Part shown: positions 28,060 to 38,441 of the stretch, piece after piece
Layout: every line of letters begins with the position of its first letter
Numbering within the stretch: position 1 is the stretch's first letter
NCBI RefSeq assembly: GCF_900106695.1
Contig: NZ_FNMZ01000001.1
Span: 1,390,842 to 1,454,841 of the forward strand
DNA: 64,000 bases
Source of the DNA: Albimonas donghaensis
GTDB lineage: Bacteria > Pseudomonadota > Alphaproteobacteria > Rhodobacterales > Rhodobacteraceae
Reading direction: 5' to 3'
Translations under genes and position numbers: made by a program
Notes under the pieces: model-generated
Told to the model about the DNA's origin: nothing
Databases searched by the model: none
The model's input: only the letters and a program-made list of their open reading frames with translations

Positions 28060-28332
28060 ATGTGCGACGGCTGCATGGACTGGATCGACCGGGTGGCGGA
28101 GGAGATCGAGGCGCATGTCTCGGAGCATCCCCACGCCTCCGACACCGTCTCGGGCATCGCCGAGTGGTGGATCGGCCAGCGTCGCTTTCTGGAAGCCGAG
28201 GACCATGTGGAGGCCGCGCTGGACCGGCTGGTGGATCGCGGCGCGGTCGAGCGTCTGGCCCGCCCCGGCGCGCCGGACCTGTTCCGCGCCGCCCGCGCCG
28301 CGCCTGCGGGGCCGGGAGGCGCGCATGGCTGA
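28060..28332 (+). CDS. Small CxxC protein, first gene of the injection-system operon
   Basis: A 90-residue protein starting MCDGCMDWIDRVAEEI, with a CxxC pair at residues 2-5. The middle (SGIAEWWIGQRRFLEAEDHV) and the following AALDRLVDRGAVERL look like a winged-helix fold. AGGGAGG at 28042-28048 precedes it, and it overlaps the next gene by eight bases. I do not recognise a named family. As first product of the operon it could be an assembly or regulatory factor; metal binding by the CxxC is possible. Confidence 0.75.
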   Translation: MCDGCMDWIDRVAEEIEAHVSEHPHASDTVSGIAEWWIGQRRFLEAEDHVEAALDRLVDRGAVERLARPGAPDLFRAARAAPAGPGGAHG

Positions 28333-28942
28333 CACCCGCGCCATCATGGCGGTGGGCGAGGCGCTCTCGACCCTGCTGCGCACCGCCTACCAGCCCGCCG
28401 ATTTCGCCGCGGACCTGGAGTTCCGCACCATCACCCCGCGGGAGACGACCGCCGGCCAGATCGCCGCCGGGGTGTCCTTCCTGCTCTACCGGATCGTGCC
28501 CAACGGCGCCCATCGCACCCCCGCCGGCCGCTTCGACGCGCAGGGGCGCCGGCGGCAGAGCCAGCTGCCGCTCGACCTGCACTTCCTGATGACGGTCTGG
28601 GGCCAGGAGGCGACGCTTCAGAACGCGGTGGCGGGCTGGGCGCTGCGGATGATCGAGGACAGCCCGCTGCTGTCCTCCGGCCTGCTCAACGCCGCCGCGC
28701 CGGGCGCCTTCCGACCGGAGGAGGTGGTGGAGATCGGGCTGGCGGAACTGTCCAACGAGGACCTGCTGCGGATCTGGGAGTCGATGGGGGCGAACGCCGC
28801 CTACCAGCTCTCGGTGCCTTACGTGGCCCGCGTGGTGCGGATCGAGAGCCTGCTGCCCGAGCCCGGAACCGGCGGCGTCCCGGTGCAGGAGCGGGCGCCG
28901 GATTTCGGCCTGCTCACCCCCGAAACCGCGTTGGGGGAATAG
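28325..28942 (+). CDS. DUF4255 (Pvc16/Afp16-like) tube-cap protein
   Basis: A 205-residue protein with the DUF4255/Pvc16_N pattern: an N-terminal helix (MADTRAIMAVGEALSTLLR), then a core including VSFLLYRIVPNGAHRT and LPLDLHFLMTVWG. In Afp/PVC particles this family ends the tube and sheath at the distal tip. The start at 28325 overlaps the preceding small gene; an in-frame reading further upstream crosses the promoter. Here the cap gene is at the front of the operon, not after the ATPase gene as in Afp. Confidence 0.9.
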   Translation: MADTRAIMAVGEALSTLLRTAYQPADFAADLEFRTITPRETTAGQIAAGVSFLLYRIVPNGAHRTPAGRFDAQGRRRQSQLPLDLHFLMTVWGQEATLQNAVAGWALRMIEDSPLLSSGLLNAAAPGAFRPEEVVEIGLAELSNEDLLRIWESMGANAAYQLSVPYVARVVRIESLLPEPGTGGVPVQERAPDFGLLTPETALGE

Positions 28943-28945
28943 GGC

Positions 28946-29839
28946 ATGACCGTCGAGATCATCGAGCGCGACTCCCGCTTCGCCCCCCTGGGCATCCGCT
29001 TCTGGGACGCGGCGCTGGACCGGGCGGCGGAGGAGCCGATCGTCGCCCTGGCCTTCCCCGCGGGCGCGCCCTTCGCGACCCCGGTGCGGGGCCGGCGCAC
29101 GCTGTCGGGGGCGCATGCGTTTCTCGGCCTGCCGGGGATGGGCGCGTTGGAACGGGGGGGCGGGGCGGACCCCGGCTCGCCCCCCGGCTCCCCTCCCGGC
29201 TCGCCCCCCGCGACCCGGCCCTATGTGGTTCAGGTCGCGGACCCGTCGGGCACGCATCTGCCGATCGCCTTCGGGCTGGACCTGCCCCTGCCCTATCGCG
29301 GCCTGTTCCTGGGGCCGGGCGCGGGGTCGCCGGTCTCGCAGCCGGGCTTCCTGCTGTTCCCCGCGCCCACGCGGCGGCGCCCCGGCTGGCTGGCCGCGGT
29401 GCGCGGCGAGATCGGGCGCGCCGACGGGACCGGCCCCGCCGCCCATGCGGTGGTGGAGGTCGAGGACCCGGACGGCGCGGTCTGGACCGGCATCTGCGAC
29501 GCGCAGGGCCGTTTCGCGGTGCTGCTGCCCTGGCCCGCCCCGGCGGTGGCGCCGGCGGGCTCCCCCGGGCTCGGCGGCGGCGCGCCGCTGTCGGGGCAGT
29601 TCTGGACCCTCACGGTCGCGGTGCGCCTCGACCCGGCGGGCCTGCCGGTCCTGCCCGGCGCGGGGCTGCCGGACCTGGGCGACGTGCTCGCCCAGCCCGC
29701 CGCGGAGGTCTGGGCCGACGCGCCCGGGGACGGCGGCGCCCCCGCCCCCGACTGGACCGGCCGGCTCGACCAGGGGGAGGAGCTGATCCCCCGCACCGCC
29801 GGCCTGTCCCGCCTGCTGGCCGGACCCGCGCCCCCATGA
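28946..29839 (+). CDS. Injection-system protein of unknown function
   Basis: A 297-residue protein I cannot place in a named family. The N-terminus (MTVEIIERDSRFAPLGIRFW) leads to a Pro/Ser/Gly linker with three GSPP units (residues 77-88), then beta-rich sequence (PYVVQVADPSGTHLPIAF and AVVEVEDPDGAVWTGICDAQ) that looks like an Ig or carboxypeptidase-regulatory fold. It starts three bases after the cap gene and precedes the sheath gene, so it is probably structural. The codon bias matches the operon. Confidence 0.72.
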   Translation: MTVEIIERDSRFAPLGIRFWDAALDRAAEEPIVALAFPAGAPFATPVRGRRTLSGAHAFLGLPGMGALERGGGADPGSPPGSPPGSPPATRPYVVQVADPSGTHLPIAFGLDLPLPYRGLFLGPGAGSPVSQPGFLLFPAPTRRRPGWLAAVRGEIGRADGTGPAAHAVVEVEDPDGAVWTGICDAQGRFAVLLPWPAPAVAPAGSPGLGGGAPLSGQFWTLTVAVRLDPAGLPVLPGAGLPDLGDVLAQPAAEVWADAPGDGGAPAPDWTGRLDQGEELIPRTAGLSRLLAGPAPP

Positions 29840-29885
29840 CCCGCGCCCCCATGACCCAGCGACCATGACCGACCCGCCGAGCTGA

Positions 29886-29901
29886 GGGCGGATCGCCGCC
29901 C
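29886..29901 (+). promoter_or_regulatory. Small intercistronic hairpin before sheath gene 1
   Basis: GGGCGG and CCGCCC flank a four-base ATCG loop in the 174-base gap between the unknown gene and the first sheath gene. No T run is present. It may affect message processing so that the abundant sheath is made separately. The rest of the gap is C/G-rich and holds no gene I can see. Confidence 0.25.
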
Positions 29902-30013
29902 GGCGCCCCGCCCCGATCCATCCCCGCTCCAACCCCGCCCCGCTCCCGGCTCGCGCAGAGCCCCGACCCAGACCCCGCAGCGGCCCCGCCGCCCCGCCTG
30001 AGAGGATCCGATC

Positions 30014-31894
<1,881 letters not shown>

Positions 31895-31930
31895 CGCGCG
31901 CGGCCGACCCTCTGATCCAGGAGAACCATC

Positions 31931-32386
31931 ATGGCCACCGAACGCGAAGGCATTCCCTACAGCCAGTTCAACTTCCAGGTCACCATCGGCGAGGACGGGC
32001 CGGAGCGCCCCCAGGCGGGGTTCCAGGAGATCTCGGGCCTGGGCATGGAGATCACCGTCGCCGAATACCGGGCCGGCAACGCCAATGACAACGCCCCGAT
32101 CAAGGTGACGGGAACCTACAAGGTGCCCGACATCACGCTCAAGCGCGGGCTGATGGGCTATCTCGACCTCTACCGCTGGCTGGACGAGATCCGGAACGGC
32201 AATCAGACCGACCTGCGCACGGTCAAGATCGACCTGCTGTCGGAGGACCGCCAGACGGTCGCGATGTCGTGGAAACTGCTGAAGGCGCGGCCGATCAAGT
32301 ACACGGGGCCGTCGCTGAACGGCAAGGGCACCGACGTGGCGGTGGAGGAGCTGGTGCTCGCCGCCCACCGCATCGAGATGGCCTGA
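31931..32386 (+). CDS. Tube protein 1 (gp19-like, Afp1/Pvc1-like)
   Basis: A 151-residue tube protein of the T4 gp19-like family. Diagnostic segments are YSQFNFQVTIGEDG, FQEISGLGMEITVAEYR and LKRGLMGYLDLYRWLDEIRN, ending in VEELVLAAHRIEMA. Length is standard. CAGGAG is well placed before the ATG. It forms the inner tube through which cargo is delivered and follows sheath 1 by 36 bases. Confidence 0.96.
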   Translation: MATEREGIPYSQFNFQVTIGEDGPERPQAGFQEISGLGMEITVAEYRAGNANDNAPIKVTGTYKVPDITLKRGLMGYLDLYRWLDEIRNGNQTDLRTVKIDLLSEDRQTVAMSWKLLKARPIKYTGPSLNGKGTDVAVEELVLAAHRIEMA

Positions 32387-32396
32387 GCCCGCCCCG

Positions 32397-35231
32397 ATGC
32401 GCCCCCTGCCCCCCTTCCCCTCCGGCCGCCTGCCCGGCGTCTACGTGGAGACCGCCGCGATCCCGCCGGCGGACGCGCTGCCGCGCATGGACATCGCCGG
32501 CTTCGTGGGCTTCGCGGCCTCCGGCCCGCTCTCGGTCCCGGTGGCGGTGGAGGATCCTGGCCGGTTCCGGGAGATCTTCGGCCCGGACCTGGCGCTCGCC
32601 CGCGACGAGACGCGGGGGGAGACGCGGACCTCCCTGCTCGGCGGCGCGGTGGAGAGCTTCTTCGCCAATGGCGGGCGGCGGGCCTGGGTGCTGCGGGTGG
32701 CGGATGCGGAGCGGATCGCGACGCTGGCCTTCCCCGCGCCGGGAATGGAGACCGCGAACGGGGCGGGCGTGACGATCCCGGCGCGCGCGCCGGGGATGTG
32801 GCCGTCGGCGCTGGCCTGCGGCACGCGGCTGACCCGGACCCGGCTGGTCGCGACCGGGCCGCTGGCCCGGGTTCCCCTGCCGAACGGGCTCGTCGACTGG
32901 GCGCTGACCGTGGCCCCCGGCCCGGTCCCGCCGGTTCCGGGCGACCTGCTGGAACTGGGCTTTCGCCCCGACGGCCAGCCGGGGCTGGTGGCGCTGGCCG
33001 AAGTCACCGCCGCGGCGCCGGGGCCGGGGGGCGTCGCGCTGTCGGGCCGGGTGCTGCGCTTCCGCCGCCGGGCGCCGGAGGATCCCGGCACGCTGGGGGT
33101 GGAGAATCCGGGCCTTGCGCCGATCCCCACCTCGCAGGCGGCGCTCGCCGCCGGCCTGCCCGCGCCGCCCGACACCGTGAACCGCCTGCGCTTCGACCTG
33201 ATCGCCTGGCGGGGCGAAGGCGTGGCGGCGCGGCTGGAGGGGCTGGCCTTCTCGCCGCTGCATCCCCGCTTCTGGGGGGCGCTGCCGGATGACGCGCGCC
33301 TCTTCGCCCCGCTCGACGGCGCGCCGCGCCCGAGCCTCGCCCCCGGCCGCGCCGCGCTGATCGCCGAGGCGACCGCCCCGCGCTTTCCCTTCGCCGCCGC
33401 GCCGGACGCGGGGCTGACCCTGCCCTGGGGCATGGCCACCGCGCCGGGGCGGGCGAGCGCCAACGGGCCGGAGATCCCCGCCGGCCCGCCGCTCGACCTC
33501 GACGGGCTGGCGGTGTTCGACGACCGCCTGTTCCTCGACCCCGATCTCGCCCGCGCCGACGCCGCGGTGCTGGCCGAGGCGATGGAGGCCAAGCGCTCCG
33601 CCTCGCTGGCCCTTCCCGGAACCTCGGCCGAGACGCCGCCCACCGGCCTGCACGCGCTGTCGGCGGCGCCCGAGGTGTCCATGGTCGCGATCCCCGACGC
33701 GGCGCATCGCGCCTGGACGCTGGAGCCGGCGGCGGAGCCCGCGCCGCTTATCGCCCCCCTGCTCGCGCCCCCCGCCGAGACGCCGGATCAATGGGGCCGC
33801 CACGCGCTGAGCTGGTCGCCCGCGCCCGGCGCGACCCGCTACCGGCTGGAGCGCGCCGCGGACGCGGATTTCGCCGCCCCGACCGTCACCCTGACCGAGG
33901 ACCCCGAGGCCGCGCTGGCGCTCGACCCCGACTGCCCGACCGGGTTCGCCTTCCGGGTCCGGGCCGAGCGGGCCGGCGAGGTCGGGCCGTGGTCCAACAC
34001 CCGCCTCGCCCAGCTTCCCCCCGACGCCTTCGCCGCCTGCGCGACGCCGGAGACCCCCGACACGCTGATCCTGGCGGAGGCCGCGCCGGGCTCTCCGCCC
34101 CGCCCCGGCCTCGCCTGGTCGCGGGAGGCCGACGCGCCGCGGCCGGGCGAGACGACGGACCTGCAATCCTCCGCCACGCCGACCTTCGAGGCGCCGGAGG
34201 ACGAAGCTCTCCCCGCCCCCGACATCGACATGGACTGGACGCCGCCGCAGCCGCTGACCGCCGGCCGCTGGTTCCGGGTGCGGCTGACCCGCGACGGGGC
34301 GCATGGGCCGTGGTCCAACGCCGTGCGGCTGGCGCCCGAAACCCGCGCCGACTTCGCCATGGTCCCGGTCGACGCCCACGCCCCCGGCCCGCTGATCGCC
34401 ATTCACCGCGCGCTGATCCGCTTTTGCGCCGCGCGCGCCGACGCGGTGGCGCTCCTGTCCCTGCCCCGCCATGCGCAGGCGGAGGCGGCGGAGGCGCATC
34501 TGGCCGCGCTCCTGCCGCTCACCGCGCCGGGCGATCCGGCGGGCGACCCGGCCGGGGCGCGGCGGGTGCCGGCCCTGTCCCATGCGGAGGAAGGCGCGCT
34601 GTCCTACGCCGCGCTCTTCCACCCCTGGATCGGCGTCGCCACGCCCGAGCGGCAGGGCTTTCTGCCCCCCGACGGCGCCGCCGCCGGCCTGCTCGCGCGG
34701 CGCGCCATCGCCGAGGGGGCGTGGATCTCGGCCGCCAACCAGCCCATCGCGGGGGGCGTCGCGCTGTCCCCACGCCTGCCCCGCCCCGACGCGGCCCGGC
34801 TCATCGACCTCCAGCTCAACCCGCTGGTGGCGGAGCCCGGCGGCTTCGTCATCCTCAACGCCGACACCCTGTCGCGGACCGAGGAGCTGCGCCCCCTGCC
34901 CGTGCGCCGGCTGATGATCCTCCTGCGCCGGCTCGCCCTGCGTGAGGCGCAGACCTACGTGTTCGAGCCCAATTCCGACGATTTCCGCGCCCTCGTCCGC
35001 CGTCGGTTCGAGCGCCTGCTGTCGCTGATCCACCAGCGCGGCGGACTGAAGGGCGCCACCCCCGCCGCCGCCTTCCGGGTGGAGACGGGCGCCTCCGTCA
35101 ACTCCGCGACCGCCATCGACCAGGGCCGCTTCCTGGTGGAGCTGCGCGTCGCGCCGTCCCGCCCGTTCCGCCATCTCACCGTCCTCTTGCTCCAGACCGG
35201 ACCGCAACAGGTCCAGGTCCGGGAGGCCTGA
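32397..35231 (+). CDS. Large sheath protein 2 with two fibronectin-III-like insertions
   Basis: A 944-residue sheath-family protein. The N-terminus (SGRLPGVYVETAAIPPADAL, MDIAGFVGFAASGPLSVPV) and the C-terminal quarter (TYVFEPNSDDFRALVRRRFE, NSATAIDQGRFLVELRVAPS) are sheath-like. Between about residues 462 and 650 two modules resemble fibronectin III domains, each ending in a GPWSN motif (GPWSNTRL and GPWSNAVRL). Sheaths usually have 350-650 residues. It probably forms a specialised sheath ring, perhaps at the baseplate, with surface-exposed binding domains (inference). Confidence 0.9.
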   Translation: MRPLPPFPSGRLPGVYVETAAIPPADALPRMDIAGFVGFAASGPLSVPVAVEDPGRFREIFGPDLALARDETRGETRTSLLGGAVESFFANGGRRAWVLRVADAERIATLAFPAPGMETANGAGVTIPARAPGMWPSALACGTRLTRTRLVATGPLARVPLPNGLVDWALTVAPGPVPPVPGDLLELGFRPDGQPGLVALAEVTAAAPGPGGVALSGRVLRFRRRAPEDPGTLGVENPGLAPIPTSQAALAAGLPAPPDTVNRLRFDLIAWRGEGVAARLEGLAFSPLHPRFWGALPDDARLFAPLDGAPRPSLAPGRAALIAEATAPRFPFAAAPDAGLTLPWGMATAPGRASANGPEIPAGPPLDLDGLAVFDDRLFLDPDLARADAAVLAEAMEAKRSASLALPGTSAETPPTGLHALSAAPEVSMVAIPDAAHRAWTLEPAAEPAPLIAPLLAPPAETPDQWGRHALSWSPAPGATRYRLERAADADFAAPTVTLTEDPEAALALDPDCPTGFAFRVRAERAGEVGPWSNTRLAQLPPDAFAACATPETPDTLILAEAAPGSPPRPGLAWSREADAPRPGETTDLQSSATPTFEAPEDEALPAPDIDMDWTPPQPLTAGRWFRVRLTRDGAHGPWSNAVRLAPETRADFAMVPVDAHAPGPLIAIHRALIRFCAARADAVALLSLPRHAQAEAAEAHLAALLPLTAPGDPAGDPAGARRVPALSHAEEGALSYAALFHPWIGVATPERQGFLPPDGAAAGLLARRAIAEGAWISAANQPIAGGVALSPRLPRPDAARLIDLQLNPLVAEPGGFVILNADTLSRTEELRPLPVRRLMILLRRLALREAQTYVFEPNSDDFRALVRRRFERLLSLIHQRGGLKGATPAAAFRVETGASVNSATAIDQGRFLVELRVAPSRPFRHLTVLLLQTGPQQVQVREA

Positions 35232-35234
35232 TCC

Positions 35235-35684
35235 ATGCTCGCCCCCTATTCCGCCTTCAACTTCAAGGTCCGCCTGCAACTGGACGGCGAAAGCCGGCCC
35301 TTGTGCGAGGGCGCGTTCTCCGAGGTTTCGGGGCTGGAGATGTCGATGGACGCCGAGACCATCCGCGAGGGCGGCGGCAATCTCCGCCAGATCCACCTCG
35401 CGGGGCCGGTCTCCTATGGCAATCTTACGCTCAAGCGCGGGATGACCGAAGGCCTCGACCTGTGGCGCTGGTTCCGCGAGGTGAACGCCCGCCGCGACCT
35501 GCGCGCCTCGGGCGAGATCGCGGTGCTGTCGGCGGACCGGGAGACGGAGACGCTGCGCTTCGCGCTCACCGGCTGCCTGCCGCTGAAGCTGAAGGCGCCG
35601 CCGCTCAACGCCACGGACGGGACCATCGCCATCGAGGAGATGCAGATCGCCTACGAGACCCTCGACATCGCGGAGGGCGCGTGA
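35235..35684 (+). CDS. Tube protein 2 (Afp5/Pvc5-like)
   Basis: A 149-residue gp19-like tube protein, clearly related to tube protein 1: YSAFNFKVRLQLDGES, FSEVSGLEMSMDAETIREGG, LKRGMTEGLDLWRWFREVN and IAIEEMQIAYETLDI. In Afp/PVC systems the second tube paralogue forms the ring next to the spike and adaptor. It starts three bases after sheath 2 and overlaps the LysM gene by one base (TGATG). Confidence 0.95.
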   Translation: MLAPYSAFNFKVRLQLDGESRPLCEGAFSEVSGLEMSMDAETIREGGGNLRQIHLAGPVSYGNLTLKRGMTEGLDLWRWFREVNARRDLRASGEIAVLSADRETETLRFALTGCLPLKLKAPPLNATDGTIAIEEMQIAYETLDIAEGA

Positions 35685-36382
35685 TGCCGACCCCGACCAC
35701 CCTGCTCAAGGCGCAGATGCAGCCGATCTCCTGGGACGACCAGGGCCAGGTCTCCGAGACGGGGGAGGCCATCGCCGTGCAGTTCAACCCCGAGAGCCTG
35801 AAGGTCGCCTATGCCAACAAGTCCGCGGGCGGCGACCAGCGCGGGGGATCCGCGGTGCAGTTCGTGGGCTCGGGCACCACCAAGCTGACGCTGGACCTGT
35901 GGTTCGACGTGACCGCCGCCGCCCCCGACCGCCCCGCCGACGACGCCGACGACGTGCGCCGGCTGACCGAGAAGGTGGTGAATTTCATCAAGCCCGAACC
36001 CTCGGACGAGGCCGACAAGTTCGTGCCGCCGGGCATGCGCTTCCTGTGGGGGACGTTCCTGTTCGAGGGCGTGGTGGAGTCGATCAACGAGAGCCTGGAG
36101 TTCTTCTCCGAGGCCGGCAAGCCGCTGCGCGCCAAGCTGGGCCTGTCCATCGCCAGCCAGGACATCCAGTTCGTCTTCGGCGCCCAGTCCGCCGACGGGG
36201 TGAACGCGGGGCCCGCGACGCCCGGCGCCCGTCCGGTGGCCTCGGCGCGGGAGGGCGACAGCGTCCAGCAGGCCGCGGCGCGCGAGGGCCGTCAGGACGA
36301 CTGGCAGTCCATCGCCGACAACAACGACATCGACAATCCCCGCGCGCTGAGCCCCGGCCAGCCGCTCGACATGTCCAACTGA
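35684..36382 (+). CDS. LysM-type baseplate adaptor (Afp7/Pvc7-like)
   Basis: A 232-residue protein starting MPTPTTLLKAQMQPISWDDQ. The central part has the family pattern VQFNPESLKVAYANKSAGG and LTLDLWFDVTAA. The last 45 residues form a LysM-like module (REGDSVQQAAAREGRQDDWQ, ADNNDIDNPRALSPGQPLDM). It connects the tube ring to the baseplate hub. The start overlaps the preceding stop by one base; longer readings lie in that gene. Confidence 0.92.
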   Translation: MPTPTTLLKAQMQPISWDDQGQVSETGEAIAVQFNPESLKVAYANKSAGGDQRGGSAVQFVGSGTTKLTLDLWFDVTAAAPDRPADDADDVRRLTEKVVNFIKPEPSDEADKFVPPGMRFLWGTFLFEGVVESINESLEFFSEAGKPLRAKLGLSIASQDIQFVFGAQSADGVNAGPATPGARPVASAREGDSVQQAAAREGRQDDWQSIADNNDIDNPRALSPGQPLDMSN

Positions 36383-36393
36383 GGGGGCGCGCC

Positions 36394-36573
36394 ATGCCCG
36401 TCATCATCAACGAATTCGAGATCGTGGCCGACGCCCCCGGCGCCGCCGCCGCGGGCGCCGCCGCTCCGCAGCAACCCGCGGAGCCGGCCCCGGCCGCCCC
36501 GACGAAACCCGCCGACATCTCCGAAACCCTCGGCCATCTGCGCGCCCGGGCCCGGCGCCTGCGCGCCACCTGA
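36394..36573 (+). CDS. Small DUF5908-like injection-system protein
   Basis: A 59-residue protein. The short beta-like start MPVIINEFEIVADAP, followed by a Pro/Ala linker and a basic helix (ISETLGHLRARARRLRAT), is the layout of a small eCIS protein family (DUF5908-like, by memory) usually found near the hub genes. It lies 11 bases after the LysM gene and 57 before the hub gene. Its role is unknown; it may bind the hub through the conserved first 12 residues. Confidence 0.7.
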   Translation: MPVIINEFEIVADAPGAAAAGAAAPQQPAEPAPAAPTKPADISETLGHLRARARRLRAT

Positions 36574-36630
36574 GCCGACCCGAACCCGCCCCGCCCCGCC
36601 CGCCGCGCCCCTGATCCGGAGCCCCGCCCG

Positions 36631-37713
36631 ATGAACGACATGGCCGCCACGCCGCTGCACTATTCCGCCCGGCCCGCGCTGACCCTCGACGGGGCCCGGC
36701 GCGCGGGGCTGGAGCAGGGGCTGATCTCGCTCGCGGTGGAGGAGACCGCCGAGGGGCTCGCCCATGCGGAGCTGTGCTTCGGCAACTGGGGCGCGGCCCG
36801 CGGCTCGGTGGATTTCCTCTATTTCGACCGGGGCCTGCTGGAATTCGGCAAGGCCGTGGGGGTGGAGATCGGGGCGGGCGAGGCCGGCGGGGCCGTCTTC
36901 TCGGGCCGCATCACCGCGCTGGAGGGCCGCTTCCCCAAATCCCGCCCGCCCGAGATCATCGCGCTGGCCGAGGACCGCTTCCAGGACCTGCGCATGACCC
37001 GCCGGTCGCGGACCTTCGAGGACGCGGACCTCGCCGCCATCGCGCAGGCCATCGCCTCGGATCACGGGATGCGCGCGGATGTGGACGCCGAGGGGCCGAG
37101 CCTGCCGGTGGTCTCCCAGCTCAACCTCTCGGATCTCGCCTTCCTACGCGACCGGGCGCGGGAGGCCGGGGCCGAGGTCTGGGCGGAGGGCGACACGCTC
37201 CATGTCAAGGCCCGGGCCCGGCGGGGCGAGGACCCGGCGACGCTGACCTACGGGCGCAACCTTCAGGAACTGTCCGTCACCGCCGACGTGGCGGGCCAGT
37301 GCACCGCGCTCATCGTCTCGGGCTGGGACGTGGCGGCGCGCGAGGGCCTGACGGCGGAGGCGAGGACCGACGCGCTGGGAGCCGAGAACGGGGGCCAGTC
37401 CGGCGCGCAGGCGCTGGACGCGGCCTTCGGCCCCCGTCCCGACCAGGTGGCCCATACCCTGCCGATCACCCAGGTCGAGGCCGACGCCTTCGCCGCCGCC
37501 CGCTTCCGCGCCCGCGCCCGCCGCTTCGTGCAGGGCGAAGCCATCGCGGAGGGCGACGCCCGCTTGCGGGTCGGGCGCGGGGTCACGCTCAAGGGCTGCG
37601 GGCCGCTCTTCGACGGGGCCTACACGATCACCCGCGCGCGGCACGAATTCTCGCTCGAAACCGGCCTCCTGTCCCGCATCGGGATCGAGCGCCCCTGGAT
37701 CGGGAGCGCCTGA
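36631..37713 (+). CDS. Baseplate hub protein (phage late control gpD-like)
   Basis: A 360-residue protein of the gpD/VgrG-N family: HYSARPALTLDGARRAGLEQ at the start, VDFLYFDRGLLEFGKAVGVE, FLRDRAREAGAEVWAEGDTL in the middle, and a C-terminal barrel segment (DARLRVGRGVTLKGCGPLFD). It corresponds to the first half of Afp8/Pvc8, here split from the spike needle encoded next. The stop overlaps the next start by one base. Confidence 0.93.
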   Translation: MNDMAATPLHYSARPALTLDGARRAGLEQGLISLAVEETAEGLAHAELCFGNWGAARGSVDFLYFDRGLLEFGKAVGVEIGAGEAGGAVFSGRITALEGRFPKSRPPEIIALAEDRFQDLRMTRRSRTFEDADLAAIAQAIASDHGMRADVDAEGPSLPVVSQLNLSDLAFLRDRAREAGAEVWAEGDTLHVKARARRGEDPATLTYGRNLQELSVTADVAGQCTALIVSGWDVAAREGLTAEARTDALGAENGGQSGAQALDAAFGPRPDQVAHTLPITQVEADAFAAARFRARARRFVQGEAIAEGDARLRVGRGVTLKGCGPLFDGAYTITRARHEFSLETGLLSRIGIERPWIGSA

Positions 37714-38441
37714 TGTTCTTCCCCCCGTTTTCCGGCATGTCCCAGCCGGCCGAGGACGAGCGGATCCCCGCCGGCCCCGGCGGCCTGTTCCACGGGGTCT
37801 ATCCCGCGCAGGTCACCGACATCGCCGATCCGCTGGGCCAGGGCCGGGTGCGCATCAGGCTGCCCTGGTCGCCCGATATCGGCGACGGCGAGGGCTGGGA
37901 GGCCTGGGCCCGCATCGCCACGCTCTTCGCCGGGGGGGGCCGCGGGTCGTGGTTCATCCCCGACGTGGACGACGAGGTGCTGGTGGCCTTCGGCGCCGGC
38001 GACCCGCGCCATCCCTTCGTGATCGGCGGCCTGTGGAACGGCGTCGACGCCCCGCCCGAGGAGATGGACGGCGGCGGCGAGAACAACCTCAAGACCCTGA
38101 AATCGCGCAACGGCGTCACCGTGCGCTTCGACGACAGCTCCGGCGCCGAACTGCTGCACCTGGAGACGCCGGGCGGCCAGACCGTGACGCTGAAGGACGG
38201 GCCCGGGGCCATCGAGCTGGTCGATTCCAACGGCAACTCGGTGAAGCTGGAGACCGCGGGCGTCACCGTGGACTCGGGCGGCAAGGTCTCGGTCTCGGCC
38301 TCGGTGGTGGAGGTCTCGGCCTCCATGGTGAAGGTCGATGCGGGGATCTCGAAATTCTCCGGCACCGTGCAGGCCGACACGGTCATCACCAATTCGATCA
38401 TCGCGGCGTCCTACACGCCGGGGGCGGGCAACATATGGTAG
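37713..38441 (+). CDS. Spike needle protein (gpV/gp5 OB-fold with beta-helix)
   Basis: A 242-residue protein. Residues 28-115 form the gp5/VgrG OB-fold (GVYPAQVTDIADPLGQGRVR, WFIPDVDDEVLVAF, HPFVIGGLWNG). The remainder is a short repetitive beta-helix (VSVSASVVEVSASMVKVDA). It forms the piercing spike with the gpD-like hub. The extreme C-terminus (ASYTPGAGNIW) is not a PAAR domain, and no separate PAAR gene was found. The start at 37713 overlaps the hub stop by one base. Confidence 0.93.
   Translation: MFFPPFSGMSQPAEDERIPAGPGGLFHGVYPAQVTDIADPLGQGRVRIRLPWSPDIGDGEGWEAWARIATLFAGGGRGSWFIPDVDDEVLVAFGAGDPRHPFVIGGLWNGVDAPPEEMDGGGENNLKTLKSRNGVTVRFDDSSGAELLHLETPGGQTVTLKDGPGAIELVDSNGNSVKLETAGVTVDSGGKVSVSASVVEVSASMVKVDAGISKFSGTVQADTVITNSIIAASYTPGAGNIW

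Noticed and set aside
37713..38441. PAAR domain in the spike protein
   Set aside because: The C-terminal part is a short beta-helix without the PAAR pattern; only the OB-fold and helix could be supported.
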